From Eulemur rufifrons (Eukaryota > Chordata > Mammalia > Primates > Lemuridae): a stretch of DNA of 64,000 bases. Of the stretch, positions 26,427 to 39,115 are shown one piece after another. Numbering within the stretch: the stretch's first letter is position 1; each line of letters begins with the position of its first letter. Location: positions 99,501 to 163,500 of the forward strand of contig NC_090985.1 of NCBI RefSeq assembly GCF_041146395.1. The letters are read 5' to 3'. Position numbers and translations under genes: made by a program. The notes below the pieces were generated by a model. That model did no database searches. It was not told the DNA's origin and saw only the letters and a list, made by a program, of their open reading frames with translations.

Positions 26427-28140
26427 TGGTTTTTTCTTTTAGTTGTCATTTGCAATCCATGGACTTAAATACACTTGAGATACTTGAGTCCGTTTTTGAC
26501 AAAACCCTTACTGATGCTGAGGTTTTCCCAGCTTTGACCAGCGGAAGCCTCTGTGTTGGCTCCCAAAGTTTGTTGCTACTTTCTCGGGTGACAAGGTTTA
26601 AGGCCCATTTTGTACACATCCTAAACCACTAGTTTCTTCCAGGGGCTCCGGTTTCTTTTAGTTTGAAATTGTATTTCAACAGTACTTTCTGGCCACTCAT
26701 GTTGCTACCGTGTTGTCTCTGTAGGCCTTGGAATGGACAGAGTTAGGAAGTCAATATACTTTTAAAAGATAAAAACACCTCATTAATTCATACTGATATT
26801 TTCCATTCAAATTTATGGCTACTGGGTTTTATGTATCTCTTCTATCTAAAATCTTACCTCTCCTCTGACATGGTGAGAATCGTGGATATCATGAACAATA
26901 AAATTTTAGAATATCATATAATTAGTCAATATTTTATTAAACATTATATACACAGCTATCTGAGAATAAGAAACTTAAAATTATATATAGTTATGATTAT
27001 TTTACTATTATATATATTTAGTTTTTATTATTTGAGGCCTGTCTTAGTGTGTTTAGTCTTCTTTTCCTGTCTTCTGTGTTTGTAATTTTCAATTGAATTT
27101 TTTTCATCTTTTTTCTTTTTGATTTTTAATTTTTTCGTTCTTTGCAACTTCTGTTTATCTGATATTGTCTGCTGTATAATCACTCTTGTGTAGCTTCTAG
27201 TTTACACTTCACTTCTGAAGTGATTTCTTTTCCATTTACTTCAAATGTTTAACTCATTCCTGAGTTTGTCTAATTCTGATTTACAGCTTTCCTATTATAT
27301 CATTTTCTTAATGTCTTTTCTCATTTCTTGAAACAGTGGACCCTGGTTTTCTTCTGTTTTGCAGGCGTATCTTTCTGACACGCTTTCATCATAAGGGTGT
27401 CACTCTGTCCCGTGAGCCGCAGTCCTTCCTGTTGTCATTCTGGTGTGAAAATCTGTTTTCCCAAACTTGTAGCAGGGAGAAGTGGGTCTGAATCCTTTTA
27501 CTAGATTCATGGCTCTAATGCTTTTCTTACACCAGTTTTATGAAGTGCTAAAAATATGGCCTCATATTTCTTGAGATTTCCTAGGTTTTTCTCTATCTTT
27601 CCCCCATTTTTCCTTGAACCACCCTTTCTTATACTAAAGGTCTTTTTAACTGACTCCAGTAGTATTGGATACTTTAATTCCTCACACTTCTCTATGATAT
27701 GGGGCTTTGTCCTGGAAGGGAGCTTTGCCTAATTTTGAGTGTCAGAGGGCTGTCATGCTCCAGCTCCTTGGGACTTTGCCGTGGATCCGTGCGTTACTGT
27801 GGATCGTCTCACGTGAGGGTGTCTCACCCTGTCCATTGCAGCTGCGAGTTTGGTCCTCCTGTGCTCAGCTCCCCTAGATTCCCCGCTGTGTCCCTCCTTG
27901 TCCTACATAGCTGTCAGTACCGATTGCAACTGTAGCTCTTGCAGATTTGTCCTGACTGCTCAAATTTTGGGATTCACAGGACTCCTTATCACTTAATTTT
28001 TTTGGTACTGTATATGTTGTCCCAGGGCCTTTTGCTTTGTTTTGTTTGCTACTCTTCCAGTAACTCTGTCAAGAAGGTTTGGGGGTGAGTTTAAAACTGT
28101 TACCTCCACCATCTTCCCAGCTGACAAAAATCTTGCGATT
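26427..28140. other. Unassigned T-rich stretch, possibly old L1
   Basis: Long T-rich text (for example 27,060-27,320) and GCCTCTGTGTTGGCTCCC at 26,547 recall old L1 3' regions, but no block is long enough for a firm call. No exon seen. Confidence 0.35.
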
Positions 28141-28170
28141 TTTCTTTAAAAAAAAAAAAAAAAAAGTTGT

Positions 28171-28491
<321 letters not shown>

Positions 28492-30563
28492 AGTTGTTGC
28501 TAAAGCACTGGATATTTTCTGAAGTTCAAAAGCAGAGCTAAAAGCAATAAAAAAAAAAAATCACTTTTAGCAGAAACAAACCCAAGGCATGTTCTTTATG
28601 TTTGTATATAACACTGGACACCACAGAATCCACAGCAATATCACCATCAAATACAGGATCCTTAATGTAGTAAGACTGACGTTGCAATTTTAAAAGGAAA
28701 TTCCACGAGTAGAATTTGTGGCCTTTTAAAACAGTTATGCCTCAGATCCTCATAATTGATTGAACTCTTAGCAACTAATAATAATCTTCTTATCTCAATA
28801 ACAAAATAGGAGAATGTATCTGTGTTCATTCTAGATGTTTATTCCACCTAAGTATGATGATATCCAACATTCAGAGTTCATAGCGGTAACTGTCCATGAC
28901 ACCTCCCCAGGAAAGAGTGTTCTGAGTCCTTTTTACCACTTTCTTTTAATTTTCCTTTTTTAAAAGAACTGCTAGTGTATCCAAGAAAATAGGAAATGTG
29001 CTGTAAGTTACAGAATCACTGCTGAGATGTATTCAATAATTCAAATCTTTAAAAAAATATACCTAAGGGAAACTTCTTTCACAAGTTTTATTATTTTGCT
29101 ATGGAAAGTATTTTTACTGAAAAGATCAATCTGAGCTCAAAATACATATCTGGGATAAAGTCTGATGTTTTGATTAACGGTGAAGCTGTCCCTCTGGTTT
29201 AAAGCTCATGTTTATAAATTAATAATAACATAAATTCTATAGATGACTTCATTTGGGAACTAAATAAGCACGAATTTTGGCCTCTCAGTAAAAACATTTT
29301 ACATTTCTAGAAATGGAAGGATGTCTTCTAATGTTTAATCATCATAAAATTGAAACAGTTGAGTCATTTTATCATTAAAAAAGGAAATTGAGGTTTGTAT
29401 GAAGATACGCCTAGGTAATCGTAGTCCTCTTTTCAGTTTAAATGTCTGTAACACTATAGTTGTCACATGAATTCATCACTTTTATGTAATTTGGATAGGT
29501 GTCATTAAAGCTTTGAAATACTCGGTTACTTAATATTTCTATTAAATATTTATAAAATATTTTTATGCTTAAGATTATGTTAGCCCTTGTTTTACAGATT
29601 TCTAATCAAGATATAAAGGGTGAAGAATCATATAACAAAAAATCAGTAACAAGTGAAATTTAATCCTTCAATCATGCAGATTCCTAATGATTCATAACTC
29701 ATTGTCATGTTATTTCCCTAAATACCATGTATAGTTTAATGTCCAATAAAATCAAGTTACATATATCACTTCCTTTTCTTCTTTAATCCAAACAAATTAT
29801 GCACATCTAATTTGGGTAGTTATAACATGGCATTAGAAAGTTACAATTATTTTAAGTAATAGTTATAGTTTAAAGACATGCTTTTGAAACAGATATGGAT
29901 TTTTTACTAGTCTCTACTGGCATTATTACCTAGGCAGTGTGATGGGGGAGGTTAACTTATTTTTTATTGACTACTTGGAAAAAGCAATCAAAATAGTCAA
30001 CCTATATGTTTCCTTTCTGTCTTGAGTAACTTTGACTTTGTGTTTCTAGAGGTGATCACATTGTGACTAGCATGATTAGACTAGCAGTGGATTGGTAGAC
30101 TAGTCCCATTCAAGTTAATGTTTCAGAATAAGGCATCAATTAATTACATGTATTGCTTACTTTAGGGTCAAACCCCAGTTAGAAAAATGTGTGACCTCTG
30201 ACTTCTTGTGACATGTTTGGCATTGAAATTTCTGAGTTCTCCTGGAGTTCTTCCTGTCACTACAGATATACATAAGCCCAAACTGTAAGTCCTCTTCGTG
30301 TATATGTTGACTTTGAAGTTGCAACTAGGTACCTATTATTTCTTTTTTTATGTGTTATAATTTAACTCGTTGAAGCCCAATTTCCAGGAACAGTTTAAGT
30401 TAAAGTTTGCTATGTCTCTCTGTCTTAGAATTATTAGAGAGGAGGAGAATGGCCATTCCTAAGTTACTTCTTTGTAAATAAGTTAGTTTGAAAAACTACC
30501 AGTTATTATCCTGCTTATGTAATTCCAAGGATTCTTCTTGGAATTACTCATTGTATTCTCCTT
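28492..30563. other. Unassigned AT-rich stretch
   Basis: About 2 kb without recognised repeats or exons. It could be old intron or unique intergenic DNA. Confidence 0.4.
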
Positions 30564-31475
30564 TCGATCTGTGGGAAGTTAGCTACACTCCCCGCAAAGA
30601 GGTTTTTTTTTTTTCTCTTTGTTCCGATCAGGTCTCTCAGGCAGGGGTCATCGCAAAGGATGAAAAATATAGTAGGAAACAGAAATAAAAGATAAAGTAA
30701 TGGCAGTAATAATACACAGAGCCAAAGATATAGTTTATAAAGTAAAGGTTTATGAAAATAAATAAATAAAGGAGTGTATCCGGATGGATATATTTTTACC
30801 CGCATCAAATATATCCCTGACTGAAACTCCACACAGGTATTTTATAGGGTACATACAGGCTCCCCGTTGCCAAGGGCAACAGGATTTGCATACTAACAGG
30901 CAGTTTGCTTTAGGGTCAAAGTCTCCTAAAAGGCTACTACAGATCCTTAAACTAACTCCAACTAGGGAACAAATGAGTTATAAAATCGTCTTGGGGCAAA
31001 CTTGTAAGTTTTATGATAAGGCTATTACTTTAGCAAAAAACAGAGACATCTTTGCTCCGGTGATTGTGTTCTTGGGGACAGAGATGATCCCAGAAGTCAA
31101 CATGGGCTGTGCTTTGTGTTAATTACTTGAACCGCATGGTTCCATCTGGGCCTAGCTTGGGCATTAGCGTATCTATATGATCAGCTCTCATCTCTGGGGG
31201 TCTACCTGTCAGCTCCTGCAACCTTTTGGTTCTAAGGAAAAGGCATGCCTTGTCTTTCAAAACAGGTGAGAACCAAGGGCCCAGTTTACAGCTGTCTTTT
31301 TGAAGTGCAGCTTCTACTGACCAGCGAGATGCCCTCCTGAGATGAGGCAGCTTTTCAACTAACACATTTATTTTTTCTTTAAGGCAAGCCTTATTTGACT
31401 TCTGAAATCAAATCTTGTCTCCAGAAATACAGGCAGCATTTCTATAACTCAGTATTCTTAGGCTCAACATCAATC
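30564..31475 (-). mobile_element. Solo LTR of a betaretrovirus-like ERV, with target duplication
   Basis: The LTR itself is 30,570-31,469 (900 bp). On the minus strand it starts TGTTGAGCCTAAGAATACTG and ends ACTTCCCACA, so it has TG...CA ends. The flanks are TCGATC (30,564-30,569) and TCAATC (31,470-31,475), a 6-bp duplication with one mismatch, a size usual for class II ERVs. A TATA box (TATAAAA in sense, 30,840-30,846) marks the promoter. The sequence is closely similar to the 3' LTR at 47,551-48,531, with scattered single-base differences. It most likely arose by recombination between two LTRs that removed the interior. Confidence 0.93.
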
Positions 31476-32264
31476 TATATTGATTTATTCTTCTTACATA
31501 TCTTATTGTGAAAGTGGATTGGCAGGTATACTTTACCACTGTTACCATTACTATTTTATTTTACAAGATAGTCTTATACAAGAAGTAGCTAATTCTGAAT
31601 AACCAAAGTCCATGGTGAGTTTTTTCCAGGATGCGAAAATCTTCCGACATTCATCTTGCCTTGGAGTGTTGTCTAGGTGTTTTTGTGTGCTTGACATTTC
31701 TTTGCAGTTCTGTGAAGGAAACATACAGACAAGGCACATAGAAATGTAAACAGCTGTTAAAGAATGAGACAGTAGTACTGAAGAACAGGAATTGATAGTA
31801 GGAAAATGTGTGCTCTCTTTGATTCTAATTGATGCTATTCGCTTCTGTGACTATGCTTGCTTTTAGTTGTTTAATAAATATAGTTAATCAGAATGAAAAA
31901 CAGAGATAAGAACAAAGGTAACTCCATGATAGGCTAGGCTTCCTGGATGTGAGAAGCCTAGTTCTGCTTCTGTATATATGGCTTGCTGGCTTGGTGCTTA
32001 GCGTAAGTGGAGCCATGGCAGGCTTCACTAAAGTAAAGGAAAACAAAGCCCCGGGGAGGTAACTGCAAGTTGCTTTCTGATAAAGGACTAGAGAATCCAG
32101 GTGCCCTCCAACCAACTAAGTAAATAAGAAGAGCAAGACATGATCAGCGCATGAATAGCTTGTGCAGGGCGTGTGTTCCCAGTATCGCTTGTAACCAAAA
32201 ACTAGAAGGTATGCAACAACAGCTCCCCTCCCCCGTCGGAGACCCTCCTCTTCCCCTGGATGAT
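31476..32264. other. Unassigned stretch between two LTRs
   Basis: No gene seen. The part from about 32,130 may belong to the 5' end of the LTR that follows. Confidence 0.4.
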
Positions 32265-32672
32265 GTTAACTACAACTGGCGCCAGTGCAAAAAGTCCGAA
32301 ACTTAGAGTCAACAAACCTAAAGCCAACGCGATCAGCCACTTCTAAACAAAAGGAACAAATAAAGTGAAGGGGGATAAAGTGCAGACTAGTGTGTCGTGT
32401 GCAGACTAGTGTGTCGTGTACAGACTGGTATGTCATGTGCAGACTAACGTGTTATGTGCAGAATAACGTGTCGTGTGAAAACTAGCATACAGAAAAGTAT
32501 AAAAGCCTAATCTTTACCCCAGGGCGGGGTCCTAGTTCCTGGAGAGGCCACTGCGTTGGTGCTCTGGAATTTGGACCCTGACCCGGGGCTAGTTAATAAA
32601 CTCCTTTGCCTTTTTGCAGCCTCAGTGACTCTGCCTCTCTGTTCCTGGGGCCAAAGGGAACCGGATCTAACA
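32265..32672 (+). mobile_element. Gammaretrovirus-type LTR with direct repeats
   Basis: In + order: a 19-bp repeat array (32,380-32,492), TATAAAA (32,498-32,504), a GC-rich leader, AATAAA (32,595-32,600), TTTGCCTTTTTGCAGCC and a terminal GGATCTAACA. This is the layout of a class I LTR with U3 enhancer repeats. A start at TGTTAACTACAACTGG would give inverted ends with CTAACA, but no duplication supports it. The true 5' edge may be up to about 130 bp further left. No internal viral sequence follows, so it is a solo LTR. Confidence 0.75.
32380..32492 (+). promoter_or_regulatory. Five to six 19-bp tandem repeats in the LTR U3
   Basis: The unit GTGCAGACTAGTGTGTCGT occurs at 32,380, 32,399, 32,418, 32,437 and 32,456, with a decayed sixth at 32,475. 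The array ends six bases before the TATA box. Such repeats commonly act as enhancers in gammaretroviral LTRs; activity here is inferred. Confidence 0.85.
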
Positions 32673-33029
32673 GTACCTAGTAATAGAAGAGGGTCGTTAC
32701 CACATGATGAGGGTTTATTAATTTACAACACTGGAGGCTTTGTTTGAGGGGAGAGACACCAGGAGAGCTCGGAAGGCCCTGTGGGTGGCATGGAATTAGT
32801 CAGGCCTCAGTCGTTGTATAGGGTTTGACGCAGCAGAGAGGAGAGTCCAAGTAGAGGGACTGTGGGGTTTAAGGAAAAGTGGATAAAAAGGCAGAGAGGG
32901 TCAGACTAGGAAGGCCTTGAGAATGCTAGCATTGACATTTTAATCTATAGGTAGAGGGGAATAGTGAGTGCTTTTTGAATAGGGAAATGGTAAAAAGTAG
33001 AACATACTCATTTTTTTCCCTCCCAGGCT

Positions 33030-33460
33030 AGACTGAATGGTCCCCTCAAATGTCTCTTGAGTCTATCTGCTCTTCCCTCTTCTGGGCTGGGTTTTCACTC
33101 TTGTGATTTCCTGCCTGTTTTTCCAACCCCTGTTTTTCCACAATGTCATCTCAGATCACTGTACAATCGCAGGCCTTTCTCTCTTGCCCTCGAAGACCCC
33201 ATTCCTGTGCAAAGGTGTCGCTGTCTCGGCCCGTGTCTTCCACATAACCTCTGCTACCCCCCACTATGCTACGCTCCAGAAATCAGAAATCGGAGATACG
33301 CTGGGCTGGTCCTCAGGTCTGTGTCTCCCACATGCCACCTGGGATGACCTTCCCAGACTCCTCTTTCAAGTGTCATCTCCTGAGAAGTCTTTCCTGACAC
33401 CGTTAAGTCAACTTAATTTTACCAGTTATTTTTCTAAATTTTAGGTCTGATTGTGTTCTT
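33030..33460 (+). repeat. L2-like fragment
   Basis: Contains CAAGTGTCATCTCCTGAGAAGTC and TTTCCTGACACC, familiar L2 text. The rest is too decayed to confirm. Confidence 0.5.
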
Positions 33461-33632
33461 AAATCCTCTTTTGATTTCCCTATTGTGCATAAAGTCCAAA
33501 TAATGGAGCAGGGCATTTGTATAAAGCTCTTCACAATTAGATCATGATATTTCTTTCTTCTTTTTACAGCTAGCCTTTCTCCTCTCAGTGTTCCATCTGA
33601 TGAGACAAGTGTCAATGGCCTGAGCACTCTAT

Positions 33633-33773
33633 GGCTTTTTTTTTTTTTTTTTTTTAAGAGATGGCATCTCGCTAGGTTGCCCAGCCTGGACTCAGACTCT
33701 TGGATTCAAATGATCCTCCCACTTCACCCTCCTGAGTAGCTGGGGTTACAAGCGTGTGCCATCATGCCTGGCT
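33633..33773 (-). mobile_element. Free left Alu monomer (FLAM-like)
   Basis: A T-run of about 20 bases, then AAGAGATGGCATCTCGCTAGG to CATCATGCCTGGCT. A single 7SL-derived arm in antisense. Confidence 0.82.
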
Positions 33774-33809
33774 TAGATTTTTAATTTTGTATTTTTCCTT
33801 CATTAATGG

Positions 33810-34080
33810 ACAAAATCATACCCAGGCTTTCAAGATCCAACTCAAATATGATCTCCTTTGAGATTTTGGTACATTCCTCATTGTACCCAATCCTGTTCCT
33901 CTTTCTCTTTGTTCCCCTAGTAATAGATATAAAATTTGATTTTATTAGTTATTGAAGTCTCCTATGATCTTTGAAATATATTTCCATTTCTTTTATTGAC
34001 TGTGAGAACCTTAAGAGTAGGGAATATCTCTTTTCTCTTTTTGTATATTAATGTGAAACAGTGATTGGGACATTAATAAT
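33810..34080 (+). repeat. L2 LINE 3' fragment
   Basis: AAGATCCAACTCAAATATGATCTCC and TTGACTGTGAGAACCTTAAGAG are standard L2 3' blocks in decayed form. Confidence 0.65.
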
Positions 34081-34109
34081 AATATTCAGTTTCATTAACT
34101 GCAGAAGTG

Positions 34110-34345
34110 GTTTTAAGAAGGATTATAATTGGTAACATTAAATGAGCCATTATTTTCTGACAAGCACTGTGCTTTATATAAGTATCTTATTTAATTTTCA
34201 CAGCAACACAGGCATGTTGTCGTTACCCCCACACTGCTGAGAAGATGCTGTAGTAAGAAGGTGAAGTAGATTGCCCAAAGTCATCCAGGTTGTTGGTGGC
34301 AGAGCTAAAATTTGAATATAGGTCTATCTGATGTTGGAGTTCAAG
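34110..34345 (+). repeat. MIR element
   Basis: Contains GACAAGCACTGTGCTTTATATAAG, TTTTCACAGCAACACAGGC and GTAGATTGCCCAAAGTCATCCAGG, the MIR core in sense. Confidence 0.8.
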
Positions 34346-34424
34346 CTACTAAACATTTAAAATTGTTTCTTCTGGTATTTAATGGGTTTATATTTATATC
34401 TTTGCAAACTTTGAAGTTTTCAAA

Positions 34425-34560
34425 ACATGATCATCTCCATGGTACTTACATATTATCTCATTTCATACTCACAACTGTGAGTTAAAGTTAGCCCCACTTT
34501 ACAGGTGAAGAATGCGGCTCTCAGAGTAAATTATTTGTCCCAGGTTAAGTGTTAGAATTA
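34425..34560 (+). repeat. MIR fragment
   Basis: TTATCTCATTTCATACTCACAAC and CCCCACTTTACAGGTGAAGAATG match the MIR core. Confidence 0.7.
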
Positions 34561-35004
34561 AGAAGAACCTAGTGCTTCAGAATATATTCTAGAATTTTAA
34601 AATTAACTCCATTGATGGAGGATCTATAAAGATGCTGTTTAGGTTTTAAAGTTTAACACTTTTTGTTCAATGCAATTTTAAAGTAAAATATTTGTTTGCC
34701 ATGAAATATTCCATTTCTAAAAGTAACATAACCATATTATAGAATACTCGGAAAATAGAAAAACAGAAAAATAACCACCTATAATTTCTCTACCCAAATT
34801 CAAGTAAGGTACTCACTTTGATTTTCTTCTTTCTAGTCATTTTCTGTATAGGTGTGTGTTGTCTCAGCATGGCTGAGTCTTCTTCCATGTTGTTGCGTGG
34901 CCACCGCAACATGTGATGGTGGCACGGGGCTCCCCCTGGTGAGACGGCACCTTCACATGCCTGGGAGGGAGGAGAAGCGAGGGGAACGAACACTTGTTAC
35001 GAGG

Positions 35005-35110
35005 TTCACATTATCTCATTTACCCTCAAATCAGCCACATGGCATTGGCTTTAACAATTCCACTCTATAGATGCGCAGATGGAGATGCGAGTGGGGTGAG
35101 GCTTGTCCCG
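35005..35110 (+). repeat. MIR fragment
   Basis: TCACATTATCTCATTTACCCTCAAATCAGCC followed by CTCTATAGATGCGCAGATGG fits a MIR core. Downstream to about 35,220 is a GC-rich patch without a call. Confidence 0.6.
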
Positions 35111-35224
35111 CCTGCAGCAGCGCGGGGAGCAGCCGCTGTGCACAGAGGACCCGCGAGACTGCGGAGGCCTCGCCTCCCCCAGGCTCTCACGGTGCCGCTG
35201 CATCTTCTATTAAGTTCTCGTAAC

Positions 35225-35690
35225 AAAGCTCCGTGCTCCAGCTGCACAAATAAATAAACAGTGGGGTGAAAGCTTAGGGGGTGACCTATGCCACGTAGCA
35301 GGAATTACTGTCGTAGGACTAAGGGCAAGGGACTGGGCACTTTCCGTGCATTACCTCATCTGGCTCTGTCTACAACCCTAAGGGCAGTGTCCTCTGCCTT
35401 TTTCTTCGCCATGCCGTCACCGTCGCATGCTAGGATAACCTGGGTGTTTTCGCCATGCTCCGTGTCTCCTCGCATCATACCCTTTCCCCGTGCTTTGAAT
35501 TATTTCCCTACCGCGGACACGCAGGTGAGTGTCTCCAGCTTCCCTCCGGCACGGATGACTGTGCATTGCCCCAGCTCTTCACGGCCACTCACTGGGATGT
35601 ACGTCCAGAGAGAATTCCTCCTTGGTGATACCGTATGCATATGGGTAATTAATTTGACTAAGCTCTTATGAAAGATGCCTCAGTCTACAA
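35225..35690. other. Unassigned stretch
   Basis: Moderately GC-rich with scattered CpGs. No exon boundary or repeat recognised. Confidence 0.35.
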
Positions 35691-35699
35691 GTTCGGTAG

Positions 35700-37400
35700 C
35701 GCTGTGCACATTGGGTTTTGTTTTCCTGTACATCTGCATATACTTGATGTTCACTTGCCCAAATTTTGTCATTCAGAGGGATGTTTTAATTTGCATTTCT
35801 GTATTTGGTTTAGGCAGCTCGTGGTGTTCCTATATGGTTCTGGGGTTCCTTTGCTGCGGGTGCCTGTTACTGCCTTCTGCCCATTTCCCACGGGGATTGT
35901 GTCTTTTCCTGTAGACTTGCAGAAGCTCCTGTTACACTGGACATTAGTTCCTTTACAGGTTTTATGCTTTGTAAATATCTTTTCTGTCATCTATTTATTA
36001 ATTTTTTCCATAGTTTTCTTTATGAACAGAAAATTCTAATTTGGATGTGATCAAATTCAGTCTAGTTTGCCTACTGTTTTATGCTTTTGAAATTTTATTT
36101 AAGAAGTCCTTAAGGCAACAATATTCCCTACATTTTCCTTTACTAACTTTATGGTTTTACATTTTATAGTTAGGTCTTTAAACCATTTGTAGTTATCTTT
36201 TTATGTGTTAGGTAAGGATCTACCTTACCTTATTGTTTGTTGTGACTCTATCTTCTTCTTTAGACTTTAAACTTAAAGGTCTTAAAAACTCTTGTGGGAG
36301 GTACTTTAGGGGCCCCTGTAGCAGACCATGTGGTTGAATCGCTTGTTGGCGGTGCCATAGCGTTCTTTGCCCTCTGCCGTAAAACCTGTTCCCACCACTG
36401 TGATCTCTGTGAGGTCGGGGTCTCTATTGCATGTGGCTGGCATGTGGCACTCACCCAGCAGTATTTGTTAAACGCTGGGTGAACGTGAGCTCTTTTCCTG
36501 CAGCCAGTTTGTCCTTCTGAGAGAAAGCTTGAAAATGTTAATAGACCGAGACTAATGCTAATATTGCTCTACTATTAACTGGCTGTGTTTCCTCGAGGAA
36601 GTCATTTTTCTTACTTCCTCTGTAAATCGGTGCCTCTGTGTCACCACCGTCTCAGTCAAGATACAGGAAGTTCCCTGTGCTCCTGTGTGCTCAGCCCACC
36701 CTGCCCTCCCGCCCCACTCCGTCACCGATTGGCTTTCTGTCACAGTGATGAGCTTTGCCTGCTTTGGAATTTTATATAAGTGGAATCATACAGTGTATTA
36801 TATTCCACAATTGGCTTTTTTGGTCAGCATGTTTTGAGATTCATCTGCTTACAGATGTTGGTGGTTCATTCTTTTTCATTGCTGAGTAGTAGGCCATTGT
36901 GTGTATATATACCATGATTTTTTAAATCCATTTATGTGCTGGAGGGACTTTTGGGGGTTATCATGACATAAGATAGAGTGTGCTTTTATGTACAGGTGTA
37001 GGCGTGTATTTGGATAAATACCTAAGAGTGGAATTGCTAGGCCATATGATAAATGTATGTTTAACTTTATTAGAAACAGCACAACTGTTATCCAAAGTGA
37101 AGAGTTTACATTTCCACCAGCAGTATATGAGAATTCCAAGTTCTCCGCACCTGGTATTGTCCGTCTTGTAAAATTTGTGTCATTCCAGTGGGTTTGTTAG
37201 TGGCATCTCACGAAATTTAAGTTTGCATTTTCCTAAAGTTAGCATCTTTAATGTGCCTATCGATCAATGATATCTTCTTTCACAGAGTGTCCGTTCAGTT
37301 CCTTTGCCCATTTCTTACTGAATTGGTTTATTTCAGTATTCTTACTGAAGTGTCACAGAGTTCTTTATATATGCTGGATACGAGTTCACTGACAGATCTA
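35700..37400 (-). mobile_element. L1 ORF2 C-terminal region, antisense
   Basis: Antisense L1 text: TTGCATTTCTGTATTTGG, TTATAGTTAGGTCTTTAAACCATTTG, GCTGAGTAGTAGGCCATTGTG, CCTAAGAGTGGAATTGCTAGGCC and GTTCTTTATATATGCTGGATACG. An insert near 36,260-36,520 (GGGAGGTACTTTAGGGG...) is not L1 and was not identified. Confidence 0.7.
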
Positions 37401-37439
37401 TATAGCTATGGGTCTAGAAGGAGATAATAGAGGAAATGA

Positions 37440-38440
37440 GGAAGAATCACTATTTATAGAGATACTGGGTAAAAGATACTAGTACTCAATCCAGCAAGCC
37501 CAGTGAAGAACAAATCAAAAAAGGTATCCACATTTAGCCATATTATAGTGAGAACTGCAGAATTTACTAGAGGGAAAGAGAAAACCTTAAATACAGTCAA
37601 TAGATTTTTGAAAAGACATCATTTATAAAGGTGTGGTAGTTAGACTCACGACTGACTTCTTAACTGCAGCACCGGAGTTCAAATGACTGGAACAATAGCT
37701 TCAATATGTCTTGAGAGATAATAACTCTCAGCCTAGAATTACTTACCTTTCAAGGAAGAAATTGAAATAAAGGCTTTTTTAGACAAAGTCTGAGACAAAA
37801 GAAATTCTTAATGGTTTATGTTAGGAAGGAAAAAAAAGATCCCAAATGAAAGTTCTGAAATGTAAGAATGAATAAGGAACAAAGTTAATAAGTGTGGTTA
37901 AAATTAAAGCATGAACTATAAAATATAAAAATAACATTCAATTTGTGAAAAATAATCAGGCCAGAGGAACTGTAACACCAGGAGCAGAATACAGAAACAT
38001 TACAAAGGGTCATTAGCAGCAGAACGGATAGTCGTATGTTTATATAACAGGCTATTGCACTACAATAAAAATAAACTGTCGCCTCACACATCAGTATGGA
38101 TTAATTTCAAAAATGTAATATCAAAGAAAGGAATCACATTACAAAAGAATACTTGCAGACTGATTCCATTTCTGTAAAGTTCAAAACCCGGCAGCACAGA
38201 GCAACGTGTTTTAAGGGATGCACATACACAGGACTGAGCGGTATGAAGACAAAAACGGGGAAACGGTTAATACAGAGTTAGGGACACTGGTGGTGGTGGC
38301 GGGAGCCGGCAGGAGGGGCCTATCCAAGGAGCTTCTGCTCTCTCTGAGCAGAGGTGGTGGTTTCTCTGGTGTTTCTAATTCTTCAAACTGCACATATTTT
38401 AAAATACTTCCTTGTATGAGTAATTTCTAAATAAAAAATT
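37440..38440 (+). mobile_element. Ancient L1 pieces (ORF1 region then 3' part)
   Basis: GAGATAATAACTCTCAGCCTAGAATTAC and AATAAAGGCTTTTTTAGACAAAGTCTGAGA resemble the ORF1-side text of old L1s. From about 38,040 GATTCCATTTCTGTAAAGTTCAAAACCCGGC resembles a 3' part. Confidence 0.5.
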
Positions 38441-38984
38441 TTAAACAAAGAAGGAGTAAGTGGATGGCACCGAAGCCTGTTGGGGAACGTGGATGATAAA
38501 CAGGGGTCAGGAGGTGGGATAGATATGTAACGAAAAAATGGATTATCCTCCCTGGTCGGATCACTGTTGTGTTGCCAGCAGAGCTTTCCTTCTGTTCCCA
38601 GACGTGCACGTCTCTGTCACTTTCAGGCATTGACAGCCCATTCCACTACGTTTTAGGGAACCGGTTCATTCAGTAGTAATCATCATCATTTAAATCAACT
38701 GTTTCTTTTTAGCTATTTCTCTTTTCTTCCACTGAAGACTTTTCTATGCCAGATTATCAAACTCAAAATGATATCCTAATTACATGGAAACTACATTATT
38801 TGAATGCTGTGTGTTTCTGAACACTTAGTACTATAGAAAGAAGTGTATTTGGCTGAGTGTTTTTGTGAATAGAATTCTATCAAGTGTTATCAAGAGGAAT
38901 TTCATACAGAATTGAAAAAGAAGGCCTAGTATTTACCGTTAATTATTTTTCTCTGACAAATGGACAAAGCATATAATTTTATTG

Positions 38985-39115
38985 TGACCATTTTTTTTAG
39001 GTTTTTTTTTTTTTTTATTTCAATAGATTTAGGGGGTGCAAGTATTTTGGGTTACATGGATGAATTATAGCATGCTGAGGTTAGGGCTTTTTGGGTACAA
39101 TGTACATTATTGTCA
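38985..39115 (-). mobile_element. L1 3' end, antisense
   Basis: A T-run and ATTTCAATAGATTTAGGGGGTGCAAG, then GGGTACAATGTACATTATTG. This is a standard L1 3' terminus with its A-tail in antisense. Confidence 0.75.

Noticed and set aside
30784..31122. A 112-codon frame in the solo LTR, with a related one at 47,947-48,183
   Set aside because: It is antisense to the LTR and is just repeated because the LTRs are related.
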